Source: Bacillota bacterium
GTDB taxonomy: Bacteria; Bacillota; Clostridia; Oscillospirales; Oscillospiraceae
DNA: 5,531 bases
Assembly (NCBI GenBank): GCA_023395775.1
Contig: JAEWYA010000101.1
Location: forward strand, 1-5,531
Reading direction: 5' to 3'
The position numbers and the translations under genes are program-made. The notes below the pieces were generated by a model. The model ran no database searches. It was not told where the DNA came from and saw only the letters and a list, made by a program, of their open reading frames with translations. This document shows positions 1-5,531 of the stretch, in pieces (position 1 is the first letter of the stretch; each line of letters starts with the position of its first letter).

Positions 1-113
1 AGCGAATCTATACTGCGAACCCCGGCGGTCTGCCGCCGGCCATGTATCGTCAGGCCGCCAGAGGCCTGGCCGCATAATCTGCAGATTTTGGGTGTTCATA
101 CTCTGCACTGTTC
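1..113. other. Unassigned GC-rich sequence left of the recombinase
   Basis: No gene is recognisable here. All three + frames are open from the window edge, with stops at 75-77 (the recombinase's own frame), 115-117 and 164-166, and none reads like a known protein or like the missing recombinase N-terminus. Two GC-rich hairpins are visible: a perfect 7-bp stem with a TCTG loop (22-28 with 33-39) and a 6-bp stem (51-56 with 63-68). Neither is followed by a T-run, so they are not obvious terminators. The block replaces the sequence that should encode the first part of the recombinase, so the junction near 114-126 probably marks a deletion, insertion or rearrangement. Confidence 0.4.
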
Positions 114-1706
114 TTGACTTCTCCAAAGGAAAAAGGCTATACGGATACCTTGTTCTTCGTGGATGACGGCATCACAGGCACGACCATGAAACGCCCCGGC
201 TTTCAGAAAATGATACAGGCAGTCGAGGCGGGCTACATTTCGGCGGTGTTCGTGAAAGACCTTTCCCGGCTGGGGCGCAATTACATCGAAGTCGGCAGAC
301 TGACCGAGGAGTTTTTCCCGCAGCACGACATTCGCTTGATTGCCGTTTCTGACGGTGTGGACAGCGACGACGGCGAAAATGATTTTACTCCGTTCAAAAA
401 TATCATGAACGAGTATTACGCCAAAGACATCTCGAAAAAGCGCCGGATCGTCAACAAAATGAAAGGCAACTCCGGCGTTCCGCTCTCCCAGCCGCCCTAT
501 GGGTATCTGAAAAACCCGGATGATCCCCGTTTTTGGGTGGTAGACCCGGAGGCCGCCGCTGTGGTGCAGCGCATCTACGGCATGGCGCTGGAGGGCTATG
601 GGCTTGCGGAAACCGCCGCTGCGCTGGAGCGGGACGGGATTTATAATCCCACCTACTACTGGAGAAGCAAGGGAACAAACCGCAGCGGTTCCAAAAGCAC
701 TTTGGAGCCTACCAAGTGGGGTCACACCACGGTCAAGAAAATTCTCGGCTTGCAGGAATACTGCGGAGATGTCATTAACTTCAAAAGCTACTCCAAGTCC
801 TACAAGATGAAGCGCCGCATTGAAAACCCGGACGAAAACCGTGCGATCTTCCTCAATGTGCATGAATCCATCATTGACCGCCCTACATGGGAAAAGGTGC
901 AGACGCTCAAAAGCGGCACACGGCGCAAAAGGCCATCCGTCTCGCAGGAGCCCAGCGTGTTCTCCGGTCTGCTGAAATGCCCCGAGTGCGGCGGCAATCT
1001 CAACTTTCATTTCAACCAAGGCAATCACGACATCAAGTTTTTTAGTTGCCAAAACCATAACTCCGGGCTTCGCAAATGCTCCGCTACGCACTATATCCGG
1101 CTGGACTTCTTGGAGCAGGTGGTGCTGTACGAGGTCAACCGTCTGGCCTGTTTCGCCAACGAATACGAGGGCGATTTTATTAAGGCCATGATGGGGCGCT
1201 CCGCAAAGGTCGCTGAAAATGACCGGGCGCGGAAACAGCGTGAGCTGGATGGGCTGATGGCGCGGGATAAGGAACTTGATGTACTCTTTGAACGGCTGTA
1301 TGAGGATAATGTGTCCGGCAAGATCGACGATGCCCGGTTTTCCAAAATGTCCAAACGGTACGAACAGGAACAGGGCGAGAACGCCGGGAAAATCAAGGCG
1401 CTCAAGCTGGAACTGAAAAAGACTAAGGGCAAGCGGATGGATGTTGACCAGTTTCTTGAAAGCGTCCGGCGGTACACCAATGCCACAAAGGTCACAAAAC
1501 ACATGGTGACGGAACTGATCGAACACATTGAAGTATACCATGCCGAAAAGGACGGGGACGGTGTTACCACCCAGCGCGTCACAATCCATTATAACTGCAT
1601 CGGCACGTTTGATGTGCCGGATCGCCGGAAAATCCCTGAGGCGGATATTCTGATGCAAACAAGAAAGGGCGTAGCACTTAACTACGCCCCCGCACAATCC
1701 GCCTGA
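114..1706 (+). pseudogene. Large serine recombinase (TnpX/Tn4451-like), 5'-truncated
   Basis: This is a site-specific DNA recombinase of the large serine family that moves integrative elements in Clostridia. The resolvase domain starts in mid-fold (FFVDDGITGTT, about residues 10-20 counting from the TTG at 114) and keeps SRLGR (51-55), a conserved arginine motif of the family. The Recombinase domain follows from PYGY, then a zinc ribbon with CPEC (289-292) and two later cysteines (312, 322), a charged coiled coil (about 360-450) and a DUF4368-like tail. Missing are about 40-50 N-terminal residues with the YxRxS motif and catalytic serine, and the same frame has a stop at 75-77. TTG 114 is only the first possible start and no ribosome binding site supports it. 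The rest is uninterrupted, suggesting recent inactivation or an alternative N-terminus. It is probably the right-end gene of an element to the left. Family call is firm; non-function is inference. Confidence 0.85.
1657..1689 (-). terminator. Possible minus-strand terminator inside the recombinase 3' end
   Basis: GGGCGTAG (1667-1674) pairs perfectly with CTACGCCC (1682-1689) around a 7-nt loop. Read on the minus strand the hairpin is followed by the T-rich tract TTTCTTGTTT. On the + strand it is followed by CGCACAATCC, so it cannot be an intrinsic terminator for the recombinase itself. It lies within the coding sequence for the last dozen residues. It would stop transcripts arriving from the tRNA side, behind the main tRNA terminator. 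The T tract is imperfect, so this is tentative. Confidence 0.4.
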
Positions 1707-1721
1707 TGCAATTTTGCGCAT

Positions 1722-1773
1722 AAAAAGCGGAGTGTCCTTGATAGGATACTCAGATCCTATAAGGACACTCCGC
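1722..1773 (-). terminator. Intrinsic terminator of tRNA-Pro
   Basis: The arms at 1727-1747 and 1754-1773 form a 20-bp stem (13 bp plus 7 bp) with a single bulged G at 1740 and a 6-nt loop, ACTCAG on the + strand. On the minus strand the hairpin is followed directly by TTTTT (complement of 1722-1726), the classic rho-independent pattern. The stem starts one base after the tRNA CCA, so it terminates the tRNA transcript. On the + strand no T-run follows, so it should not terminate the recombinase transcript efficiently. The stem is unusually long and perfect for a tRNA terminator. Confidence 0.88.
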
Positions 1774-1774
1774 A

Positions 1775-1850
1775 TGGTCCGAGTGGCGGGATTTGAACCC
1801 ACGGCCTCATGGTCCCGAACCATGCGCGCTACCAACTGCGCTACACCCGG
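1775..1850 (-). tRNA. tRNA-Pro, anticodon CGG
   Basis: A complete 76-nt cloverleaf is present on the minus strand. The acceptor CCGGGTG pairs with CACTCGG (one G-U), the D stem is GCGC/GCGC, and the anticodon stem CATGG/CCATG encloses loop TTCGGGA, giving anticodon CGG, which reads codon CCG. The T stem GTGGG/CCCGC encloses TTCAAAT, the variable region is 5 nt, and ACCA is encoded in the DNA. It reads toward the recombinase, so the two genes converge. It has its own consensus promoter about 100 nt upstream and its own terminator one base downstream. The gene is intact, so any element inserted nearby has not broken it. Confidence 0.97.
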
Positions 1851-1949
1851 ATATTCGATTTTAGAAAAGCATCTTTATGGCTTGTGGTTAGGCACATCCC
1901 TGTTTCCAGCCCATGTATGCCGCCAGACTTCACCACGTTTGCTGCAACA
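1851..1949 (-). other. Roughly 100-nt 5' leader of the tRNA-Pro transcript
   Basis: Initiation about 7 nt after the minus-strand -10 box gives a leader of about 100 nt before the mature tRNA 5' end, which RNase P would remove. I see no second tRNA, T-box or other known RNA in it. Small complementary patches exist (GGGCT with AGCC, TGTG with CACA) but no strong stem. An 8-codon reading frame (MGWKQGCA) on the minus strand lacks a ribosome binding site and is not called. Confidence 0.45.
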
Positions 1950-1955
1950 GTTTGT

Positions 1956-1984
1956 ATTATAGGAAAAATCCGTCCATTTGTCAA
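1956..1984 (-). promoter_or_regulatory. Consensus sigma-A promoter for tRNA-Pro
   Basis: On the minus strand TTGACA (complement of 1979-1984) is followed after exactly 17 nt by TATAAT (complement of 1956-1961). Both hexamers match the sigma-A/sigma-70 consensus perfectly, as expected for a stable-RNA gene. Predicted start is about 1949, and the first gene downstream is tRNA-Pro. It faces away from the M23 operon, whose own promoter region begins about ten bases to the right of the -35 box. Confidence 0.9.
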
Positions 1985-1994
1985 GCAAAATCGT

Positions 1995-2023
1995 TCATAC
2001 TTCCCGCAAAATACGCATACAGT
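1995..2023 (+). promoter_or_regulatory. Probable sigma-E (sporulation) promoter for the M23-M50 operon
   Basis: TCATACT (1995-2001) matches 6 of 7 positions of the Bacillus sigma-E -35 consensus KMATATW. CATACAGT (2016-2023) matches 7 of 8 of the -10 consensus CATACAHT. The 14-nt spacer is the preferred one (14-15). Predicted start is near 2030, about 22 nt before the ATG and just ahead of AGGAGG (2038-2043). I see no good sigma-A promoter in the same gap. B. subtilis spoIVFAB is a known sigma-E operon, so gene identity and promoter type support each other. Sigma-K is a weaker alternative, since its -10 (CATAnnnTA) is missed by one base. Confidence 0.65.
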
Positions 2024-2051
2024 GGGAAAAATATGAGAGGAGGCGGGACGG

Positions 2052-3068
2052 ATGACGTCGCGGCAGACCGGACAGAAGATCAGCCAGATGTACAGCAATC
2101 GGACAGGGTATCGAACAGGAAGGCGAAAGGCATCGCAGCCATTATCCGGCGCGGAAAAGCGGCGGCTAGCCCAGTTTCTGGTCTGCGGCACGGTTTTCGT
2201 GCTGCTGGTGGCGGTAAAGCTCCTGCTGCCCGCCCGGGTCCAGTGGCTCAGCCAGCACGTGGGCGGCGCGCTGGAACGCAGCGTGGACGTGACAGAGGTA
2301 TTCTCCGCCGTGGGCCGAATGTTTGCCGGAGAGGAAGACGGCGGATGGGAAGATCTGTACCAGTCCGTGTTCCACCCGGAAGACGCCGCTGCGGTTCCCA
2401 CCGGCGTGGTCGAGGACGTGGCCCAACCCGGAAGCCTTGCGATCCACGGCCAGCTGAAATCCAGCGACAGCTGGCTGACTGCTCCACCTCTTCAGGACGC
2501 ACCGAAGTTGGAAACCTCATCTGAAACTCCGTCCGAAGTTTCACCCTCCTCCGGAGCGGACGCGGAACCGGAGGCAAACCCGCAATCAAAGACAGGCAGC
2601 GCGCAAAAACTCTCCTATATTTTATATTCCAGCCAGACCCTGCCGGATAATGTAAGTATGGAGCAAAAAGTGCTGGGCTTCGATTACTGCACGCCGGTGA
2701 TGGGTACCGTGTCATCGGATTTTGGCTACCGGGAGCATCCCATCGAGGGAGATGAAAAGTTTCATTACGGTCTGGACATCGCCGCCGACGAGGGAACCGC
2801 CATCGACTGCTTTGCCAACGGCACTGTAACGGCTGTGGGTGAAAGCAGCAGCTATGGAAAATACATCATCGTGGACCACAGCGGCGGCTTTTCCACACTG
2901 TACGCCCATTGCAGCCGAATTACTGTCTCCTCCGGCAGCGCGGTGAAGGAGGGACAAAAAATTGGAGAGGTGGGCCAGACCGGAGAAGCCACAGGGCCGC
3001 ACCTGCACTTTGAGCTTCACGCCGGAGACACATATCTGGACCCCGTCTACTATGTCTCGCTGTCTTGA
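2052..3068 (+). CDS. Membrane-anchored M23 (LytM) metallopeptidase, SpoIVFA-like
   Basis: A 338-residue protein with a basic cytoplasmic N-terminus (1-38), one membrane segment (about 39-60) and a Pro/Ser/Glu-rich linker (about 155-190). The C-terminal LytM domain runs from about 215 to 335. All M23 zinc and catalytic residues are visible: H238 and D242 in HYGLD, H286 in YAH, and H317/H319 in HLH. M23 enzymes cleave peptidoglycan cross-bridges or stem peptides. Start ATG 2052 has AGGAGG at 2038-2043 with 8-nt spacing. It overlaps an M50 protease by 17 nt. In Bacillus the equivalent neighbour is SpoIVFA, a LytM-fold scaffold that holds SpoIVFB inactive in the outer forespore membrane until SpoIVB cleaves it. 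By context this is the SpoIVFA counterpart, but the intact active site leaves open real peptidoglycan hydrolase activity (compare SpoIIQ-type proteins). Family is certain; sporulation role is inferred. Confidence 0.88.
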   Translation: MTSRQTGQKISQMYSNRTGYRTGRRKASQPLSGAEKRRLAQFLVCGTVFVLLVAVKLLLPARVQWLSQHVGGALERSVDVTEVFSAVGRMFAGEEDGGWEDLYQSVFHPEDAAAVPTGVVEDVAQPGSLAIHGQLKSSDSWLTAPPLQDAPKLETSSETPSEVSPSSGADAEPEANPQSKTGSAQKLSYILYSSQTLPDNVSMEQKVLGFDYCTPVMGTVSSDFGYREHPIEGDEKFHYGLDIAADEGTAIDCFANGTVTAVGESSSYGKYIIVDHSGGFSTLYAHCSRITVSSGSAVKEGQKIGEVGQTGEATGPHLHFELHAGDTYLDPVYYVSLS

Positions 3069-3651
3069 TGGACCGGTACGCGTTTCCGGGGGATTTCTGC
3101 TGCTATCGGCGTGGTTCGCGCTGGAAAGCGGGTTCAGACCGCTGGCACTGATCTTGTCCGCGGCGATTCTGCATGAATTGGGGCACCTCCTTGTTCTGCG
3201 GCTCTTCGGCGCGCCGGTGCGGAGCGTGAGACTCGGTGCGCTGGGCGCGGTGATGGAGGCGGAACGGAGCGGGCTGAGCTACGGCGCGGAGCTGCTGGCG
3301 CTGCTGGCGGGGCCGCTTACAAACCTGCTGTGTGCCGCCGTGCTGACCGTTCCGGCTCACTCTATACCGGGGCTTTACGCCGCAGCCGGCACACATCTGG
3401 CGCTGGGCGCCTTTAATCTGCTGCCCATCCGCCCGCTGGACGGCGGTCAGGCGCTGGAGCTGCTGGTCGCGTGGCGCTTTGGACCGGCGGCAGGAGAAAA
3501 AACGGCGCGGCTTGTGGGCTTTGCATGCGCAGCACTCCTCTGCGGTGGGCTTGTCTGGCTGATGCACGAAAGCAAGGGCAACCTATGGCTGGCTCCCCCC
3601 GCCGCAGGACTGCTGGCGGCGTGTCTTCGGGAACTGCGGGGTAAAGCGTGA
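3052..3651 (+). CDS. spoIVFB: M50 site-2-type intramembrane metalloprotease, SpoIVFB-like
   Basis: A 199-residue, very hydrophobic protein with several membrane segments. It has the zinc motif HELGH (H41, E42, H45) in an early helix and the second motif NLLPIRPLDGG with zinc ligand D130. Together these define the M50/S2P family, which cuts substrates within the membrane. SpoIVFB of Bacillus removes the pro-sequence of sigma-K in the mother cell. ATG 3052 is chosen because it puts HELGH at the usual distance from the N-terminus. It lies inside the M23 gene, overlapping by 17 nt, with no good ribosome binding site, so translation is probably coupled. An upstream ATG at 2962 would add 30 residues that merely re-read the M23 coding sequence. 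It is shorter than Bacillus SpoIVFB (about 290) and lacks the C-terminal CBS domain. Other M50 roles are possible, but the M23 partner favours SpoIVFB. Confidence 0.85.
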   Translation: MSRCLDGPVRVSGGFLLLSAWFALESGFRPLALILSAAILHELGHLLVLRLFGAPVRSVRLGALGAVMEAERSGLSYGAELLALLAGPLTNLLCAAVLTVPAHSIPGLYAAAGTHLALGAFNLLPIRPLDGGQALELLVAWRFGPAAGEKTARLVGFACAALLCGGLVWLMHESKGNLWLAPPAAGLLAACLRELRGKA

Positions 3652-3815
3652 CCCGCGGGACCCAACCACGCCACCGATCCCTGTTCATTGAGCAGGCCCG
3701 CAGAAGAGCCTCGCAAAAGTGCTGTTATTATAAGACACGGGAGCAATCTGATGTTCGCTTCCATCTCCCAGCCGCATCCATTATTGAACCGGGCCGGGGT
3801 TTCCGGGCAAACCGC
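3652..3815. other. Gap between the M50 gene and the greA promoter
   Basis: No gene is supported. The palindrome CCCGCGGG follows the M50 stop (3652-3659). A 7-bp hairpin CCTGTTC/GAGCAGG with a 3-nt loop (3680-3696) is the only candidate end structure for the upstream operon, but no T-run follows, so a standard intrinsic terminator is not evident. The AT-rich patch TTATTATAAG near 3724-3733 contains a minus-strand TATAAT but no -35 at usable distance. Confidence 0.4.
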
Positions 3816-3844
3816 TTGACATTGCGCATGGGAAAATCTATAAT
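3816..3844 (+). promoter_or_regulatory. Consensus sigma-A promoter for greA-lysS
   Basis: TTGACA (3816-3821), a 17-nt spacer and TATAAT (3839-3844) match the vegetative consensus perfectly. Predicted start is about 3851, giving a leader of about 70 nt before the greA ATG. The strength suits constitutive high expression of a transcription factor and a tRNA synthetase. The downstream leader could provide further control. Confidence 0.92.
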
Positions 3845-3865
3845 ATTGTGTCATGACTAAGCTGG

Positions 3866-3913
3866 AGTCCTTGTGGGCACCCATAAGGAAAATATAGAAG
3901 AACGGAAAGGACT
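3866..3913 (+). promoter_or_regulatory. greA 5' leader hairpin with competing ribosome-site pairing
   Basis: Two mutually exclusive foldings are visible. In one, TCCTTGTGG (3868-3876) pairs with CCATAAGGA (3881-3889) through 9 bp (one G-U) around loop GCAC, leaving the ribosome binding site free. In the other, AGTCCTT (3866-3872) pairs with AAGGACT (3907-3913), which contains the AAAGGA site for greA. The local hairpin is longer and closer and should normally win. This makes a translational switch possible but unproven. The pairing is seen in the sequence; function is inference. Confidence 0.4.
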
Positions 3914-3920
3914 TGTACCG

Positions 3921-4397
3921 ATGAGCAACGAATACAGAATGAGCCAGGCTCGCCTCGACGAACTGCAAACGGAACTGAATTATCTGAAAACCACCCGCAG
4001 CGACGAGGTGGCGGAGCAGATCAAAATTGCCCGCGGCTTCGGCGATCTCAGCGAGAACAGTGAATATGACGAGGCGAAAAACGAGCAGGGCAAGCTGTAC
4101 TCCCGCATCGCGGAGCTGGAGGAGATTCTTCAGCATGCCGTGGTGGTGGACGAAAACGCGGCGGATAACGACGCCGTCACCATCGGCTGCAAGGTCACTG
4201 TGGCGGACGGAGCTGGCAATGTGCTGCCGATGGCCTATAAGATCGTGGGCTCTCAGGAGTCCGATCCCATGAACGGCATCATCTCTGAGGAGTCCCCTTT
4301 CGGCAAGGCCCTCATGGGCGCGAAGGAAGGCCAGGCCGTCACCGTGGAGGCCCCCAGCGGCAGCATCACCTATGTGGTGCAGAAAATTGAGCGGTAA
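3921..4397 (+). CDS. greA: Transcription elongation factor GreA
   Basis: GreA enters the secondary channel of RNA polymerase and stimulates cleavage of backtracked RNA, rescuing stalled complexes. The protein is 158 residues, the usual family length. Residues 1 to about 75 form the N-terminal coiled coil, with the tip motif GDLSENSEY at 41-49. D42 and E45 correspond to the acidic pair (D41/E44 in E. coli) that holds the catalytic magnesium. The rest is the FKBP-like C-terminal domain. ATG 3921 is preferred over the upstream in-frame ATG at 3873 because it has AAAGGA at 3906-3911 with 9-nt spacing and gives the standard N-terminus. The earlier start would read through the leader hairpin. It is first gene of an operon with lysS 10 nt downstream, an order I recall as common in Clostridia. 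Confidence 0.96.
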   Translation: MSNEYRMSQARLDELQTELNYLKTTRSDEVAEQIKIARGFGDLSENSEYDEAKNEQGKLYSRIAELEEILQHAVVVDENAADNDAVTIGCKVTVADGAGNVLPMAYKIVGSQESDPMNGIISEESPFGKALMGAKEGQAVTVEAPSGSITYVVQKIER

Positions 4398-4407
4398 GGA
4401 GAACGAC

Positions 4408-5531
4408 ATGGCTGAACAGAAGACAAGCCAGCAGCCTGAGCTGGACCTGAGTGAGCAGACCCGGGTCCGCCGGGAGAAGCTGGCGGCGCTCCAGGCCGCG
4501 GGCGAGGACCCGTTTCAGCGTACCCGATTCGACTGGGACGTCACCAGTGAGCAGGTCAAATCCAACTTTGATGCCCTGGAGGGCAAGCCCGTGAAGATCG
4601 CCGGCCGCCTCATGAGCAAGCGCGGCATGGGCAAGGTCAGCTTCTGCGATTTGCAGGACCGGGACGGCCGCATCCAGCTCTACGCCCGGCAGGACGAGAT
4701 GGACGAGGATACCTATAAGAAATTCAAAAAATACGACATTGGCGACATTGTGGGCGTGGACGGCGAGGTATTTCGCACCCAGCGGGGTGAGATGAGCGTC
4801 CGGGCCAAGGATATCGTGCTCCTGTCCAAGGCCCTTCTGCCTCTGCCGGAAAAATTCCACGGACTTCAGGACCGGGAGCTGCGCTATCGCCAGCGGTATG
4901 TGGACCTGATCGTGAATCCGGAGGTCAAGCGGGCCTTTGTGGTCCGGTCGAAGCTCATCAAGCACATGCGTAACTATCTGGACAACCTGGGCTATATCGA
5001 GGTGGAGACCCCCGTTCTGAACACCATATCCGGCGGCGCGTCCGCTCGCCCCTTTGTGACCCACCACAACACGCTGGATATCGACATGTACATGCGTATC
5101 GCCACCGAGCTGCCGCTGAAGCGGCTGATCGTGGGCGGGATGGACCGGGTCTATGAGATCGGCCGCATCTTCCGCAACGAGGGCATGGACCCCAAACACA
5201 ACCCGGAATTCACCAGCGTGGAGCTCTATCAGGCGTATAGCGACTTCCATGGAATGATGGACGTGGCTGAAGGACTGCTCTCCTCCGCCGCGAAAGAAAT
5301 TCTGGGCACTTACGAAGTGGAGTGGATGGGTGAAAAGATTGACCTGACCCCCGGCTGGCCCCGCCTGACCATGATCGAAGCGGTGAAGCAGTACGTGGGC
5401 ATTGATTTCGGCGCCATCTCCGACGACGTGGAGGCCGTTGCCGCCGCGAAGGCCATGGGCGTGGAGCTGGCGGACAGCGCTGAGAAGACCTGGGGCAACG
5501 CCCTGTACCAGTGCTTTGACCAGCGGGTGGA
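4408..5531 (+). CDS. lysS: Lysyl-tRNA synthetase, class II (3' end beyond the window)
   Basis: LysRS charges tRNA-Lys with lysine in the cytoplasm; this is the class IIb form. About 374 residues are present of a usual total near 500. The N-terminal OB-fold anticodon-binding domain spans about 62-153 (VKIAGRLMSKRG onward). The catalytic domain shows motif 1 (GYIEVETP at 195-202, followed by GGASARPF) and motif 2 (FRNEG at 255-259, followed by the conserved HNPEFTS). Motif 3 lies beyond the window. The start is fixed by AAGGAG (4396-4401), which overlaps the greA stop codon and lies 6 nt before ATG 4408, indicating coupled translation with greA. No frameshift or internal stop is seen in the visible part. 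Confidence 0.96.
   Translation, partial: MAEQKTSQQPELDLSEQTRVRREKLAALQAAGEDPFQRTRFDWDVTSEQVKSNFDALEGKPVKIAGRLMSKRGMGKVSFCDLQDRDGRIQLYARQDEMDEDTYKKFKKYDIGDIVGVDGEVFRTQRGEMSVRAKDIVLLSKALLPLPEKFHGLQDRELRYRQRYVDLIVNPEVKRAFVVRSKLIKHMRNYLDNLGYIEVETPVLNTISGGASARPFVTHHNTLDIDMYMRIATELPLKRLIVGGMDRVYEIGRIFRNEGMDPKHNPEFTSVELYQAYSDFHGMMDVAEGLLSSAAKEILGTYEVEWMGEKIDLTPGWPRLTMIEAVKQYVGIDFGAISDDVEAVAAAKAMGVELADSAEKTWGNALYQCFDQRV

Noticed and set aside
1..99. Minus-strand frame starting at an ATG at 99 and open to the window edge (MNTQNLQIMRPG...)
   Set aside because: It has no convincing ribosome binding site, no recognised domain and only 33 codons inside the window; it cannot be supported from this sequence.
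96..1835. A 579-codon minus-strand reading frame, longer than the recombinase itself
   Set aside because: It is antisense to an unmistakable recombinase with domain motifs in order on the + strand, and it begins inside the tRNA gene. The start MVARMVRDHEAVGSNPATRT is translated tRNA, a common artefact.
1714..1962. An 82-codon + strand frame across the terminator and tRNA
   Set aside because: Its VAGFEPTASWSRTM stretch is the familiar false protein obtained by translating the antisense of a tRNA; no ribosome site is present.
2962..3051. Upstream ATG extending the M50 protein by 30 residues
   Set aside because: The extra residues re-read the conserved M23 catalytic region out of frame and are polar and unlike an M50 N-terminus; ATG 3052 gives a normal start.
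3726..3731. TATAAT on the minus strand in the M50-greA gap as a promoter
   Set aside because: No TTGACA-like box lies 16-18 nt upstream, there is no extended -10 TGn, and no gene starts downstream on that strand before the convergent M50 gene.
3447..5250. Long minus-strand frames opposite the M50 gene, greA and lysS (3447-4409 and 4366-5250)
   Set aside because: They are GC-rich shadows of confidently identified + strand genes, with no recognisable family content.
1..5531. CRISPR arrays, insertion sequences or toxin-antitoxin pairs
   Set aside because: I found no regularly spaced repeats, no transposase and no small paired ORFs; besides the recombinase fragment the window is conventional chromosome.

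Overview
The window looks like chromosomal DNA from a GC-rich, spore-forming Firmicute of the gut Clostridia, most plausibly Oscillospiraceae (Flavonifractor/Oscillibacter-like). This rests on the clostridial-type large serine recombinase, the greA-lysS pair, a sporulation-type M23-M50 protease pair, strong AGGAGG-type ribosome binding sites and consensus sigma-A promoters. The taxonomic call is inference from gene content and base composition; no search was run.

Layout. Positions 1-113 hold GC-rich hairpins and no recognisable gene. Positions 114-1706 (+) carry a large serine recombinase that has lost its N-terminus, including the catalytic serine, so it is probably the dead end of an integrated element lying to the left. 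Just beyond its stop is a 20-bp near-perfect hairpin with a T-tract on the minus strand. It begins one base after the CCA of an intact tRNA-Pro(CGG) on the minus strand (1775-1850) and is that tRNA's terminator. The tRNA is driven by a perfect TTGACA-17-TATAAT promoter about 100 nt upstream (1956-1984).

Diverging from the tRNA promoter is a two-gene + strand operon. Its first product is a membrane-anchored M23 (LytM) protein, and its second is an M50 site-2-type membrane metalloprotease overlapping it by 17 nt. This arrangement mirrors spoIVFA-spoIVFB of Bacillus, which activates pro-sigma-K in the mother cell. The short upstream gap has no good sigma-A promoter but does hold a close match to the sporulation sigma-E consensus at the right spacing, which supports the assignment independently.

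After a 269-bp gap comes a perfect sigma-A promoter and a roughly 70-nt structured leader, then greA (transcript cleavage factor). Ten bases later comes lysS (lysyl-tRNA synthetase), cut by the window edge. The greA leader can fold a 9-bp hairpin whose left arm is also complementary to the greA ribosome binding site.

Most of the window is well-understood chromosome. The parts worth a second look are the sigma-E-like promoter, the M23 protein with intact zinc ligands in a SpoIVFA position, the greA leader, and the truncated recombinase abutting two minus-strand terminators. I did not find a convincing wholly new system.
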